Under the pieces are notes generated by a model that was not told the DNA's origin, made no database searches, and saw only the letters and a program-made list of their open reading frames with translations. Below are positions 14,370-22,363 of a DNA stretch of 44,269 nt, in pieces. The translations under genes were made by a program, and so were the position numbers. Origin of the DNA: Lachnospiraceae bacterium (GTDB lineage Bacteria > Bacillota > Clostridia > Lachnospirales > Lachnospiraceae); assembly GCA_017540265.1 (NCBI GenBank), contig JAFYBJ010000002.1, forward strand, positions 1 through 44,269, read 5' to 3'. Position 1 is the stretch's first letter; each line of letters opens with the position of its first letter.

Positions 14370-15233
14370 ATGTTAATTCCTTTTGTATTTTCGGCTGCCT
14401 GCAGTTTTTTTACGGGAGTCATACTTCATGATATTAATAATTTTAAAATACGCCGGTACAGGCTGAAGGCAGGCGGGATCAAAAAAAACGTAAGATTTGT
14501 ACAGCTTTCCGATCTTCATGGTGTAAGCTTCGGCAAAGACAATGAAAGACTGGTTAAGGCTGTAAAGAAGCTTCATCCGGATTTTATAGTGATGACAGGG
14601 GATATGATGTCTGCAAAAGAATTCATTAAGAATGATATCCCCGCTACCGTAGATACGGCAGAAAGCCTTATAGCTTCTCTTTCAATGCATTTTAAGGTTT
14701 ATTACGGCATGGGAAATCATGAACAGCGTGTAAGCTGGTCTCCGGGATGCTACAGCTTCGGATATAAGGAAATGCTGGAGCGTTTTAAAAAAGCCGGCGC
14801 TGTCATACTTGATAATTCGTCCGTACTCAGGGAGGCAGAAGGAATAAGGATAAGCGGACTGTCCATGAGCCTTGCCAATTATCATAAAAAGCAGAAATGC
14901 AGCCTCACTCTTGATGATATGTATTCTTTTATCGGTAAGCCGGATGATGATCATTACGAGATACTCATTGCCCATGATCCGGAATATATTGATGTATATT
15001 CAAAATGGGGAGCGGATCTTACTTTAAGCGGTCATTATCATGGCGGGATCATGCAGTTTCCCGGCAGCTGCGGGGTCATATCACCGAGGCTTGAGCTTTA
15101 TCCCAAATATACGGGAGGTCATTATCATACCGGCGGTCATGACCAGATAGTAAGCAGGGGGCTCGGAACCCATACCATTCCTGTCCGTGTATTTAACCCG
15201 GGGGAAGTGGTGTGCGTGGATCTGATGGCATGA
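14370..15233 (+). CDS. Membrane-anchored metallophosphoesterase (calcineurin-like, YkuE/YaeI type)
   Basis: The 287-residue product begins with a hydrophobic segment (about 1-20) that is either an uncleaved anchor or a signal peptide. It then carries the full set of binuclear metallophosphoesterase motifs in order: LSDLHG, GDMM, GNHE, and GHYHGG near the C-terminus. Family relatives include UDP-diacylglucosamine hydrolase-like and YkuE-type phosphatases; the substrate cannot be told from sequence. GGAG at 14360-14363 fits the ATG. It is bracketed by two intrinsic terminators, so it is either monocistronic or reads through from rpsU. Confidence 0.9.
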   Translation: MLIPFVFSAACSFFTGVILHDINNFKIRRYRLKAGGIKKNVRFVQLSDLHGVSFGKDNERLVKAVKKLHPDFIVMTGDMMSAKEFIKNDIPATVDTAESLIASLSMHFKVYYGMGNHEQRVSWSPGCYSFGYKEMLERFKKAGAVILDNSSVLREAEGIRISGLSMSLANYHKKQKCSLTLDDMYSFIGKPDDDHYEILIAHDPEYIDVYSKWGADLTLSGHYHGGIMQFPGSCGVISPRLELYPKYTGGHYHTGGHDQIVSRGLGTHTIPVRVFNPGEVVCVDLMA

Positions 15234-15238
15234 TCATT

Positions 15239-15262
15239 AAGGAGGGGTATCCCTCCTTTTTT
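15239..15262. terminator. Intrinsic terminator after the phosphoesterase gene
   Basis: AAGGAGGG (15239-15246), loop GTAT, CCCTCCTT (15251-15258), then a T-run. The stem is perfect. The A-residues on the left arm would also permit function on the opposite strand. Confidence 0.92.
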
Positions 15263-15264
15263 GC

Positions 15265-15292
15265 TTTACAATTATCATGTCTGTGTTATAAT
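15265..15292 (+). promoter_or_regulatory. Promoter of the ABC transporter operon
   Basis: TTTACA (15265-15270), 16-base spacer, TATAAT (15287-15292) preceded by TGT, giving an extended -10. It begins three bases after the upstream terminator. Confidence 0.8.
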
Positions 15293-15326
15293 ATACATAA
15301 TATTTTGTTATGTAGACGGGTGTTTT

Positions 15327-16079
15327 ATGTCGGAGCATGCAATTGAGGTCAAAGACCTCTATAAAATCTACATGATTGGAACAAATAAAGTACGTGCCTT
15401 AAACGGAGTGGATTTTACTATCGAAAAAGGCGAATTTTGCTGTATAGTCGGCACCTCCGGCTCCGGCAAATCCACACTGCTCAATATGATGGCCGGTCTT
15501 GAGCCTCCCACAAAAGGGCAGATAATAATTGCAGGCGAACATATCGAAAAAAAGAATGAAGCAGGCCTTGTAATGTTCAGACAGGCCCATGTCGGCTTTA
15601 TTTTCCAGTCATACAATTTATTACCCAATCTGACAGCTATAGAAAATGTGGCCATGCCTCTTACTTTCAGGGGTGTGGATAAAGCTGTCCGCAACGCTAA
15701 AGCAATGAAGATGCTTGAGACCGTGGGGCTTAAGAAATATGCAAAGCACAGACCCGGACAGATGAGCGGCGGACAGCAGCAGAGAGTGGGTATAGCAAGG
15801 GCTCTGGTTGTTGATCCGGATATCATATTTGCGGATGAACCTACGGGAAACCTTGATTCCGCAACCACTTTGGAAGTCCTTAAACTGATTCAGTTTATAG
15901 TTCACGAAAAACACCAGACCGTGGTAATGGTCACACATGATAACAATCTGGCTTCTTACGGGGACAAGATAATACATATCAATGACGGAAAGGTTACCGG
16001 CATTGAAGATAACAGGGTACAGGCTGCCATAAATGCCAAGGCCGGTATAAGTGTAGGCGGTACACTTGCCGGTGTATGA
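15327..16079 (+). CDS. ABC transporter ATP-binding protein, MacB/LolD family
   Basis: This 250-residue protein powers the permease encoded two genes downstream. Walker A is GTSGSGKST at 42-50, the signature motif is MSGGQQQRVG from 146, and Walker B ends ADEPTGNLD (D170, E171). This set, with GEFCCIVG before Walker A, is typical of the MacB/LolD/FtsE branch, which works by mechanotransmission instead of classic transport. The frame is open from 15261, but that ATG lies in the terminator; the ATG at 15327 gives the family N-terminus. Its ribosome-binding site is weak (ACGGG). The stop overlaps a spurious ATG; the next gene starts 20 bases on. Confidence 0.95.
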   Translation: MSEHAIEVKDLYKIYMIGTNKVRALNGVDFTIEKGEFCCIVGTSGSGKSTLLNMMAGLEPPTKGQIIIAGEHIEKKNEAGLVMFRQAHVGFIFQSYNLLPNLTAIENVAMPLTFRGVDKAVRNAKAMKMLETVGLKKYAKHRPGQMSGGQQQRVGIARALVVDPDIIFADEPTGNLDSATTLEVLKLIQFIVHEKHQTVVMVTHDNNLASYGDKIIHINDGKVTGIEDNRVQAAINAKAGISVGGTLAGV

Positions 16080-16099
16080 TCTTTGGGAGGATTTGCAAG

Positions 16100-17866
16100 A
16101 TGAGTGATTTAAGGAAAAGGATATTAAAGGGTGTCGTTGCCGTTTTAGCCGGGGCGTTATTGTTTTTTAATATCCCGGAGGCCAAAACAAGGGTACATGC
16201 CGTGACCATCTCAATGAACGGTGATGATAACGGCATGATAAAAAATAAAGACAGGGAGGGAGCATATGTCATCCTTCTTGAAAATCTTAAAGCCCTTAAG
16301 AAAAAACAGCTTTCCGCCTCACAGATAAAACAGCTTGATGACATCATGTATGATGCCAATGTTTATATTGCAAATACCGAAATGACGGTTGAACAGCTGG
16401 AGTCTTATATCAGTACGGTTGAATCAAGATTCTCTGCCGTGGCATCGGGAAATGTTCCGGATGCATCAAAATTTCTTTTCGTTGCAAACAATACAATGAC
16501 AACAAGCGCGAAATATTCGCAGCCTGTGACTGTCACGCTTTCTGTTGTTAATTTAGACCAGGCGCCTGTAACCGATGTGGTGATCACGCCTTCCGTTGAT
16601 ACATCCATGTCAAAATGGCCTTTTGAGATCCTTACGGCATCCGATGCCCGCATGATAGATTCACTTCAGCCTGCAAAATCCATTGAACAGTCTGTGGGAC
16701 TTGCAAAACAGGTTACATGGAATTTTATGGTCTCTTCCGAAGCAAAGACCGGTGTATATCCTCTTACTTTCCATGCACAGTATTACAGGGGCAGTGCTGT
16801 GGAGGAATGTGATCTTAAGACTTATATAAAGATCACGGGAAAAAGCTCAAGCGGAAAGCTGCTTGAAGAGGAGCAGAAAGCGGATGATGCCGCAAAGAGC
16901 GCAACACCCAGGATAATCATCAAAGGATTTAAGACTTACCCCGAAGAGGTTTATGCGGGCGATACCTTCAGACTTACGATCACGGTTGAAAACACCTCAA
17001 CATCAACTGCCGTATCAAATATACAGTTTGATCTTAAAGCTGCGCAGGAAGGTGAGAAGCAGGAAAATTCCTATGAGGCTTTTCTTCCCACGTCAGGCTC
17101 GAATACGATTTATGTAAGCAGGATAGATGCCGGAGAAACAGCTGATCTTGAAATAGAGATGTTTGCACGTGCCGATCTTACGCAAAAGCCCTATGTGATA
17201 GACCTGAACATGGAATATGAAGACACAAAGCATAATCCCTACAAAGCATCAAACAGTGTTTCCATACCTGTCCGCCAGGCAGCCAGGGTTGATACCGGAG
17301 ATCTTGAGATCACACCTTCCGAAGCAAATGTAGGTGATCAGGTTAATGTCATGTTCCCTATATACAACAAGGGAAAGACCACACTCTATAATGTTTCCGT
17401 TTCCTTTGACTCTGCTTCCTTTGACGGCGGCAATGCATTTTTGGGACAGGTGGAACCGGGGGCTACCGGAAATGTGGATGTCATGTTAAATGCAGTGGCT
17501 GCCACTGAGGATGACGGAACTGTTGTCGCACATATCAGCTATGAAGATGAGGCCGGAAAGGTCACACTTATAGAAAAGCCCATGAACATATTTGTGACGG
17601 ATGCGTCTTTTTCCGAAGGGATGGGCGGAGAGATAGATGAAAACGGCGATGGCATCATGGACGGATTTGATTATGACGGCGACGGAGTGATAGACGAATA
17701 TTATGAACAGCAGGGAAGCAAGGCCCCGGGATGGCTCATTATACTTATAGCTGTTCTGGTGACAGCTGCCGTCATAGTCGTTATCATCATTATCGTAAAG
17801 AAGAATAAGAAGAAAAAAATGGAAGCCGCATTGGCAGAGCTTGCTGATGATGAAGACGGCATCTGA
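16100..17866 (+). CDS. Exported, C-terminally anchored protein with CARDB-like domains and Ca-binding-like Asp motif
   Basis: The 588-residue product has an N-terminal signal segment (GVVAVLAGALLFFNI), a helical region, and two or three extracellular beta domains of the CARDB / COG1361 type. Examples are the ITVENTSTSTAVSNIQ region and MFPIYNKGKTTLYNVS, each with the AxxGDxF/V opening. An Asp-rich segment at about 513-535 (DENGDGIMDGFDYDGDG) looks like an EF-hand-like calcium loop pair. A single C-terminal helix (about 544-566) and a basic tail follow. It lies between the ATPase and permease genes, where Gram-negative systems would have a MacA-type adaptor, so an extracellular partner of the permease is inferred. 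GGGAGG at 16085-16090 selects this start. Confidence 0.82.
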   Translation: MSDLRKRILKGVVAVLAGALLFFNIPEAKTRVHAVTISMNGDDNGMIKNKDREGAYVILLENLKALKKKQLSASQIKQLDDIMYDANVYIANTEMTVEQLESYISTVESRFSAVASGNVPDASKFLFVANNTMTTSAKYSQPVTVTLSVVNLDQAPVTDVVITPSVDTSMSKWPFEILTASDARMIDSLQPAKSIEQSVGLAKQVTWNFMVSSEAKTGVYPLTFHAQYYRGSAVEECDLKTYIKITGKSSSGKLLEEEQKADDAAKSATPRIIIKGFKTYPEEVYAGDTFRLTITVENTSTSTAVSNIQFDLKAAQEGEKQENSYEAFLPTSGSNTIYVSRIDAGETADLEIEMFARADLTQKPYVIDLNMEYEDTKHNPYKASNSVSIPVRQAARVDTGDLEITPSEANVGDQVNVMFPIYNKGKTTLYNVSVSFDSASFDGGNAFLGQVEPGATGNVDVMLNAVAATEDDGTVVAHISYEDEAGKVTLIEKPMNIFVTDASFSEGMGGEIDENGDGIMDGFDYDGDGVIDEYYEQQGSKAPGWLIILIAVLVTAAVIVVIIIIVKKNKKKKMEAALAELADDEDGI

Positions 17867-17886
17867 TATAACGGAGTAAGAATAAA

Positions 17887-19275
17887 TTGAAATTTTCGGA
17901 TCTGTTAACAATGAGCTTATCAAGCCTTTTTAAGAGAAAGGCCAGGACAATTCTTACCTGCCTCGGTGTTGTGGTAGGTACTGTTTCTATTGTTGTCATG
18001 ATAAGCCTGGGTATCGGGATGAAAAAGACGATGCTTGATGATGCCAGCTCCTACGGTTCTCTTACGGAGATCACGGTAAATCAGCCGGAAAGCTATACAA
18101 ACGACGGAAAAGAAAGGAGTGACAGGGAACTGGAAGCTCTTTATCTTTCGGATGAACGCATTGATGAATTCCTTGCCATGGATCATGTTACCGCCGTTTA
18201 TCCCGAGCTCAGTGTCAGCATACTCATAAAAACAGGTCCATACATAGGTTATACGGATCTTACGGGGATGACCTATGAAGCGATGAAAAATAATATGCAA
18301 CTGTCTTCCGGAAATATACCGGACGACAATGACCCGCTCTCCATTGTTTATGGAAATACAATACTGAGCAATTTTTCAAATGAAAAGACCGGCAGTTACG
18401 TATACTGGGATACGGGAAAAGTGCCTGACGTCGATCTTATGCATGATGCTGTTTTCATTATATTTGACCAGAATGCATATTTTTCCGCAAAAAGCGGAAG
18501 CAAGGATGAAAACGGAAATGCGGTAAGAATGCCTAAAAAATATGTGATACCCACAGCCGGAATGATAAAGGGAGAAATAAGCGACTACGGTGCCTACGGT
18601 TACGGAGCTTACTGCAATATCAATGCGCTGGAGGATATGTTAAAAAGAATCTACAGGAATAAGACGATACCCGGACAGCCTTCAAGAAAAAACGGTAAGC
18701 CTTTTAAAAGGATGTTTTATTCATCTCTTAAGGTCGAAGTTGACAATATGGAAAACGTATCTGCAGTGCAGAAACAGATCCAGGAGATGGGATACCGGAC
18801 TTACGCCGAAGCGGAATGGATCGAATCCGAAATGAAGGCCATGAATGTCATCCAGGCCGTGCTCGGAGGGATCGGCGCGGTATCGCTTCTGGTTGCGGCG
18901 ATCGGTATCACAAATACAATGATGATGTCTATTTACGAACGCACAAAAGAGATAGGCATCATGAAGGTCATAGGCTGCAGGATAAGAGATATACAGTCAC
19001 TTTTCCTTATAGAGGCTGCTTATATCGGATTTATAGGCGGTACAATGGGCGTGATCTTCAGTTATCTTCTGTCTGTGCTTATAAATCATGTGGTGACAAA
19101 TTCTGAGATCGGTGCCGAAATGGGTTTCCAGGCAGGCAGCGCTCTGTCCGTGATACCTGTATGGCTGGGGCCTGTGGCTGTCATTTTTGCCATACTGATA
19201 GCTATGGTCGCCGGTTTCTTCCCGTCGCTTCGTGCGATGAAGCTTTCTCCTTTAGCTGCCATCAGGGCAGAATGA
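17887..19275 (+). CDS. ABC transporter permease, MacB/FtsX family
   Basis: The 462-residue permease has the MacB topology. It shows the amphipathic N-terminus SLSSLFKRKARTILTCLG and TM1 at about 21-42, a large extracytoplasmic domain at about 45-310, and three C-terminal helices. The cytosolic coupling sequence YERTKEIGIMKVIGCR and the ending PSLRAMKLSPLAAIRAE are characteristic. The start is taken as TTG at 17887 because GGAG at 17873-17876 is 10 bases upstream and the residues MKFSDLL belong to the conserved amphipathic start; an ATG at 17911 is the alternative. The substrate is unknown; MacB relatives export peptides, antibiotics or lipoproteins. Confidence 0.93.
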   Translation: MKFSDLLTMSLSSLFKRKARTILTCLGVVVGTVSIVVMISLGIGMKKTMLDDASSYGSLTEITVNQPESYTNDGKERSDRELEALYLSDERIDEFLAMDHVTAVYPELSVSILIKTGPYIGYTDLTGMTYEAMKNNMQLSSGNIPDDNDPLSIVYGNTILSNFSNEKTGSYVYWDTGKVPDVDLMHDAVFIIFDQNAYFSAKSGSKDENGNAVRMPKKYVIPTAGMIKGEISDYGAYGYGAYCNINALEDMLKRIYRNKTIPGQPSRKNGKPFKRMFYSSLKVEVDNMENVSAVQKQIQEMGYRTYAEAEWIESEMKAMNVIQAVLGGIGAVSLLVAAIGITNTMMMSIYERTKEIGIMKVIGCRIRDIQSLFLIEAAYIGFIGGTMGVIFSYLLSVLINHVVTNSEIGAEMGFQAGSALSVIPVWLGPVAVIFAILIAMVAGFFPSLRAMKLSPLAAIRAE

Positions 19276-19311
19276 TCCAACTTATGTAATCTTTTTTTCT
19301 CCTACATCTTG

Positions 19312-19320
19312 TGCTATAAT
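19312..19320 (+). promoter_or_regulatory. Extended -10 promoter of scpA-scpB
   Basis: TGC directly before TATAAT (19315-19320) makes an extended -10; only a T-rich stretch stands in the -35 position. Confidence 0.65.
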
Positions 19321-19361
19321 CGGCGTATTGCGTCTAAATATAGCAAAAAGGAATGAGAAAA

Positions 19362-20147
19362 ATGGAGATCACACTTAAACTTGATGCATTTGAAGGTCCT
19401 CTTGACCTGCTTCTTCATCTTATCGAAAAGAATAAGGTTGATATTTACGATATCCCCATAGCAAAGATAACAGACCAGTATATGGAATATCTTCATGAAG
19501 CCGAAAAGAGCGACATGAATATCATGAGTGAATTCCTTGTTATGGCAGCCACTCTTATAGATATAAAATGCAAAATGCTTCTTCCGAAGGATGAAAACGA
19601 AGAAGAGGAAGAGGGCGATCCCAGAGAAGAGCTTGTTCAGAAGCTTCTTGAATATAAAATGTTCAAATATATGTCCGGAGAATTAAAAGACAGATTTGTT
19701 GATGCCGGAAGGAGCATGTATAAAGAGCCCACACTTCCTAAGGAAGTTGCGGAATACAGACCTCCTCTTGATTATGACGATCTTATGGAGGATCTTAATC
19801 TCAAGAAATTAAATGAGATCTTCAACGGGATAATGAAACGCGCTAAAGACCGCATAGATCCCATAAGAAGCCGCTTCGGAAATATCACAAGGGATGAGAT
19901 AAGCCTTGATTCAAAGTTTGCCGAGATCACGGCATATCTTAACGAACATGAATATTGCTCCTTTAAGGATCTTTTGGAAGAGCAGGGATCTAAGCTGGCG
20001 GTTATAGTTACTTTCCTCGTGGTGCTGGAGCTTATGAAGACAGGCATGATAGTGATAAGCCAGGATGGCCTTTTTGAGGATATCATGATCCGGAAGGCGC
20101 AGGATGCAGGCGAGATAAGACTTGATGAAGATTTCGCAATAATATAA
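19362..20147 (+). CDS. scpA: Segregation and condensation protein A
   Basis: ScpA is the kleisin of the bacterial SMC complex; it bridges SMC heads and binds ScpB. The 261-residue product begins with the diagnostic KLDAFEGPLDLLLHLIEKNK and has YLVMAATL-type helices (EFLVMAATLIDIKCKMLLP) and a C-terminal winged helix (VTFLVVLELMKTGMI). AAGGA at 19347-19351 is 10 bases from the ATG at 19362 but too near the ATG at 19353, so 19362 is chosen. scpB follows 25 bases downstream. Confidence 0.97.
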   Translation: MEITLKLDAFEGPLDLLLHLIEKNKVDIYDIPIAKITDQYMEYLHEAEKSDMNIMSEFLVMAATLIDIKCKMLLPKDENEEEEEGDPREELVQKLLEYKMFKYMSGELKDRFVDAGRSMYKEPTLPKEVAEYRPPLDYDDLMEDLNLKKLNEIFNGIMKRAKDRIDPIRSRFGNITRDEISLDSKFAEITAYLNEHEYCSFKDLLEEQGSKLAVIVTFLVVLELMKTGMIVISQDGLFEDIMIRKAQDAGEIRLDEDFAII

Positions 20148-20172
20148 GGGAATTATTTTTACAGAAGGTAAT

Positions 20173-20847
20173 ATGATGCAGGAAGAAGAGATAAAAGCAG
20201 GACAGGATACAGAAGAAATAACAGAGCAGGTAAAAGAAGCAAAGAAACCGGAGCATCCCGAGGCGGCTCTTGAAGCAATACTTTTTGCGTATGGTAATTC
20301 CGTCCAGAAAGACAGGCTTATGGAGACCCTTTCCCTTACTGAGGAAGAGCTTGAGGAAGCTGTAAAAAAGCTGGAAGAGGATTACGCATCCTCGGGAAGA
20401 GGCATAACGATAACACGTCTTGAGGATTCCTATCAGCTCGGCACAAAATCCGATTATTACGAACCCCTTATAAGGTTAGCGAAGAATCCGAGAAGGTATA
20501 CACTTACGGATACCGTGATAGAGACCCTTTCCATAATAGCTTACAAGCAGCCTGTCACAAAAGCCGAGATAGAAAAGATAAGGGGGGTAAGCTCCGATCA
20601 TGCGGTAAACAGACTTATCGAATATGATCTGATAGAAGAAGTGGGCAGGCTTGATGCCCCCGGGAAACCTCTTTTATTCGGCACTACGGAGCAGTTTTTA
20701 AGGGCTTTCGGAGTTTCGAGCATAAGCGACCTGCCGGAAATGAGTGAGGATCTTAAGGAAGAACTCAAGGAGCAGGCCATCATAGAAGCGTCCGAGGAAT
20801 TAGCCGTTAAAACGGGAGAAGATGAAAATATCACGGTAGAAGTGTGA
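20173..20847 (+). CDS. scpB: Segregation and condensation protein B
   Basis: ScpB dimers bind ScpA and complete the SMC-ScpAB condensin. The 224-residue product has two winged-helix domains; family words include EAALEAILFAYGN, the region TLSIIAYKQPVTKAEIEKIRG and LLFGTTEQFLRAFG. The N-terminal 25 residues and the C-terminal 35 are acidic and variable. Adjacent ATGs at 20173 and 20176 are both possible; GAAGG at 20164-20168 is better spaced for 20176. Co-transcribed with scpA. Confidence 0.96.
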   Translation: MMQEEEIKAGQDTEEITEQVKEAKKPEHPEAALEAILFAYGNSVQKDRLMETLSLTEEELEEAVKKLEEDYASSGRGITITRLEDSYQLGTKSDYYEPLIRLAKNPRRYTLTDTVIETLSIIAYKQPVTKAEIEKIRGVSSDHAVNRLIEYDLIEEVGRLDAPGKPLLFGTTEQFLRAFGVSSISDLPEMSEDLKEELKEQAIIEASEELAVKTGEDENITVEV

Positions 20848-20854
20848 TTTCAGG

Positions 20855-20884
20855 TTGTTTATATTGAACAGCTTGTGTTATAAT
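20855..20884 (+). promoter_or_regulatory. Promoter of the decarboxylase operon
   Basis: TTGTTT (20855-20860), 18-base spacer, TATAAT (20879-20884) with TGT in front (extended -10). A second TATAAT at 20927-20932, just before the ribosome-binding site, could act as a weaker proximal promoter. Confidence 0.65.
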
Positions 20885-20890
20885 CGCTCT

Positions 20891-20912
20891 TGTCTGCAAA
20901 GACACGTTTTTT
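20891..20912 (+). promoter_or_regulatory. 5'-terminal hairpin with GCAA tetraloop and T-run in the operon leader
   Basis: TGTCT (20891-20895), GNRA loop GCAA, AGACA (20900-20904), then CG and six T residues. The predicted transcription start (about 20891) falls at its first base. It could stabilise the mRNA 5' end or cause early termination; the 5-bp stem is short for a terminator. Confidence 0.45.
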
Positions 20913-20952
20913 GTTCTCTAAATATATATAATAAATCAGCGGAGGTAAAAAA

Positions 20953-22338
20953 ATGAGTAGTTCAACTGGCTCAGCGGGCGAACGTATAAATGCGTTGCTC
21001 GATGAAAAAAGTTTCGTTGAGATCGGAGCAAAGGTAACTGCCCGCGCTACGGATTTCAATCTGAAACAGAAGCAGACTCCTTCCGACGGAGTAGTGACAG
21101 GATACGGCAGCATAGGCGGCAAGCCCGTTTATGTTTACAGTGAAGATCCTGCTGTACTCGGCGGCAGCATAGGAGAGATGCACGCAAAGAAGATCGTAAA
21201 TATCTATGATCTTGCCATGAAGACGGGCACACCCGTTATCGGTATCATTGATTCAACAGGCCTTAGACTTGAAGAGTCAACAGATGCGCTCAATGCGCTT
21301 AGCGAGATCTATGCAAAGCAGGCTCTTGCAAAGGGACTTATACTTCAGATCAGCGCTGTTTTCGGTAATTGCGGCGGCGGTCTTTCTTTTATTCCTGCCA
21401 TCAGTGATTTTACCTTCATTGAAGAGAAGAACGGAAAGCTCTTCGTAAATTCTCCCGATGCCATAAAGGACAATTATACGGAAAAGTGTGATACATCCGC
21501 AGCTGATTTCCAGGCAGGCAAGGCCGGAAATGCTGATTTTTACGGTGATGCAGATTCCATTTATGCAGGCATCAGGGAACTTGTGGAAATGCTTCCTTCA
21601 AACAATGATGATCTTGCGGTAAGCGAGGGAAGTGATGATCTTAACAGAAAGACAGAAGGACTTGCTTCCTTCAAGGGAGATACGGCAGCGCTTCTTGCGA
21701 ATATAGCCGATGATTCCAATTTCATCGAGACAAAGGCTTCCTATGCGAAGGAAATGGTAACAGGTTTCCTTAAGCTTGACGGCATGACAGTAGGATGCAT
21801 AGCAAACAGGAGCGAGATCTTAGGCGATGACGGCAAGGCAAAGGAGAAGTTTGATACAAAACTTACTCCCGAAGGTCTTTCCAAGGCTGCAGATATGGTT
21901 TATTTCTGCGATTCATTCGGTATTCCCGTTCTCACGGTAACCAATGCAGACGGCTATAAGACAACTCTCTGTGCTGAAAAGCGTACGGCAAAGGCAGCTG
22001 CAGAGCTTATACATGCATTCGCAAATTGTGATGTGGCAAGAGTAAATCTTATCGTAGGCAAGGCTATCGGTTCCGCATATTCGGTTATGAATTCCAAGGG
22101 ACTTGGCTGTGATCTTACTTTCTGCTATCCCGATGCGGAGATAGGCCCCATGGAGGCAAAGCTTGCAGCAAAGCTTATCTGCGATGATGCATCAAAGGTT
22201 GATGAGACCGCAAAGCAGATAGCAGCGCTCCAGAACAGCGCTTCTTCCGCAGCCGGCCGTGGCTATGTTGATGCCGTTATAGAGCCGGATGATACAAGAA
22301 AGCATCTCATATACGCATTTGAAATGCTTTTTGCATGA
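20953..22338 (+). CDS. Biotin-dependent carboxyltransferase (methylmalonyl-CoA decarboxylase alpha / acyl-CoA carboxylase type)
   Basis: The 461-residue product belongs to the crotonase-fold acyl-CoA carboxyltransferases. Family blocks include SDGVVTGYGSIGGKPVYVYS, LGGSIGEMHAKKI, the oxyanion Gly block GNCGGGLSFIPA, FCDSFGIPVLTV and YSVMNSKGLGCDLTF. In MmdA-like proteins this subunit moves CO2 between an acyl-CoA and biotin. It is about 50 residues shorter than typical MmdA (about 510). The AGG(A/V)Y-like second oxyanion region reads GSAYSVM. It heads an operon with OadG-, biotin-carrier-, OadB- and OadA-like genes, so the biotin carrier is shared. GGAGG at 20941-20945 fits the ATG. The acyl-CoA substrate is not evident. 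Confidence 0.87.
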   Translation: MSSSTGSAGERINALLDEKSFVEIGAKVTARATDFNLKQKQTPSDGVVTGYGSIGGKPVYVYSEDPAVLGGSIGEMHAKKIVNIYDLAMKTGTPVIGIIDSTGLRLEESTDALNALSEIYAKQALAKGLILQISAVFGNCGGGLSFIPAISDFTFIEEKNGKLFVNSPDAIKDNYTEKCDTSAADFQAGKAGNADFYGDADSIYAGIRELVEMLPSNNDDLAVSEGSDDLNRKTEGLASFKGDTAALLANIADDSNFIETKASYAKEMVTGFLKLDGMTVGCIANRSEILGDDGKAKEKFDTKLTPEGLSKAADMVYFCDSFGIPVLTVTNADGYKTTLCAEKRTAKAAAELIHAFANCDVARVNLIVGKAIGSAYSVMNSKGLGCDLTFCYPDAEIGPMEAKLAAKLICDDASKVDETAKQIAALQNSASSAAGRGYVDAVIEPDDTRKHLIYAFEMLFA

Positions 22339-22363
22339 TTAATTTAAGGAGAGGTTTTCGGTT

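Noticed and set aside
15261-15326. N-terminal extension of the ABC ATPase
   Set aside because: It would start within the terminator T-run and cross the promoter; the residues are hydrophobic and not part of the family.
18816-19106. A second plus-strand frame within the ABC permease gene
   Set aside because: Out-of-frame shadow rich in Arg/Tyr/His; the permease C-terminal helices and MacB motifs are in the main frame.
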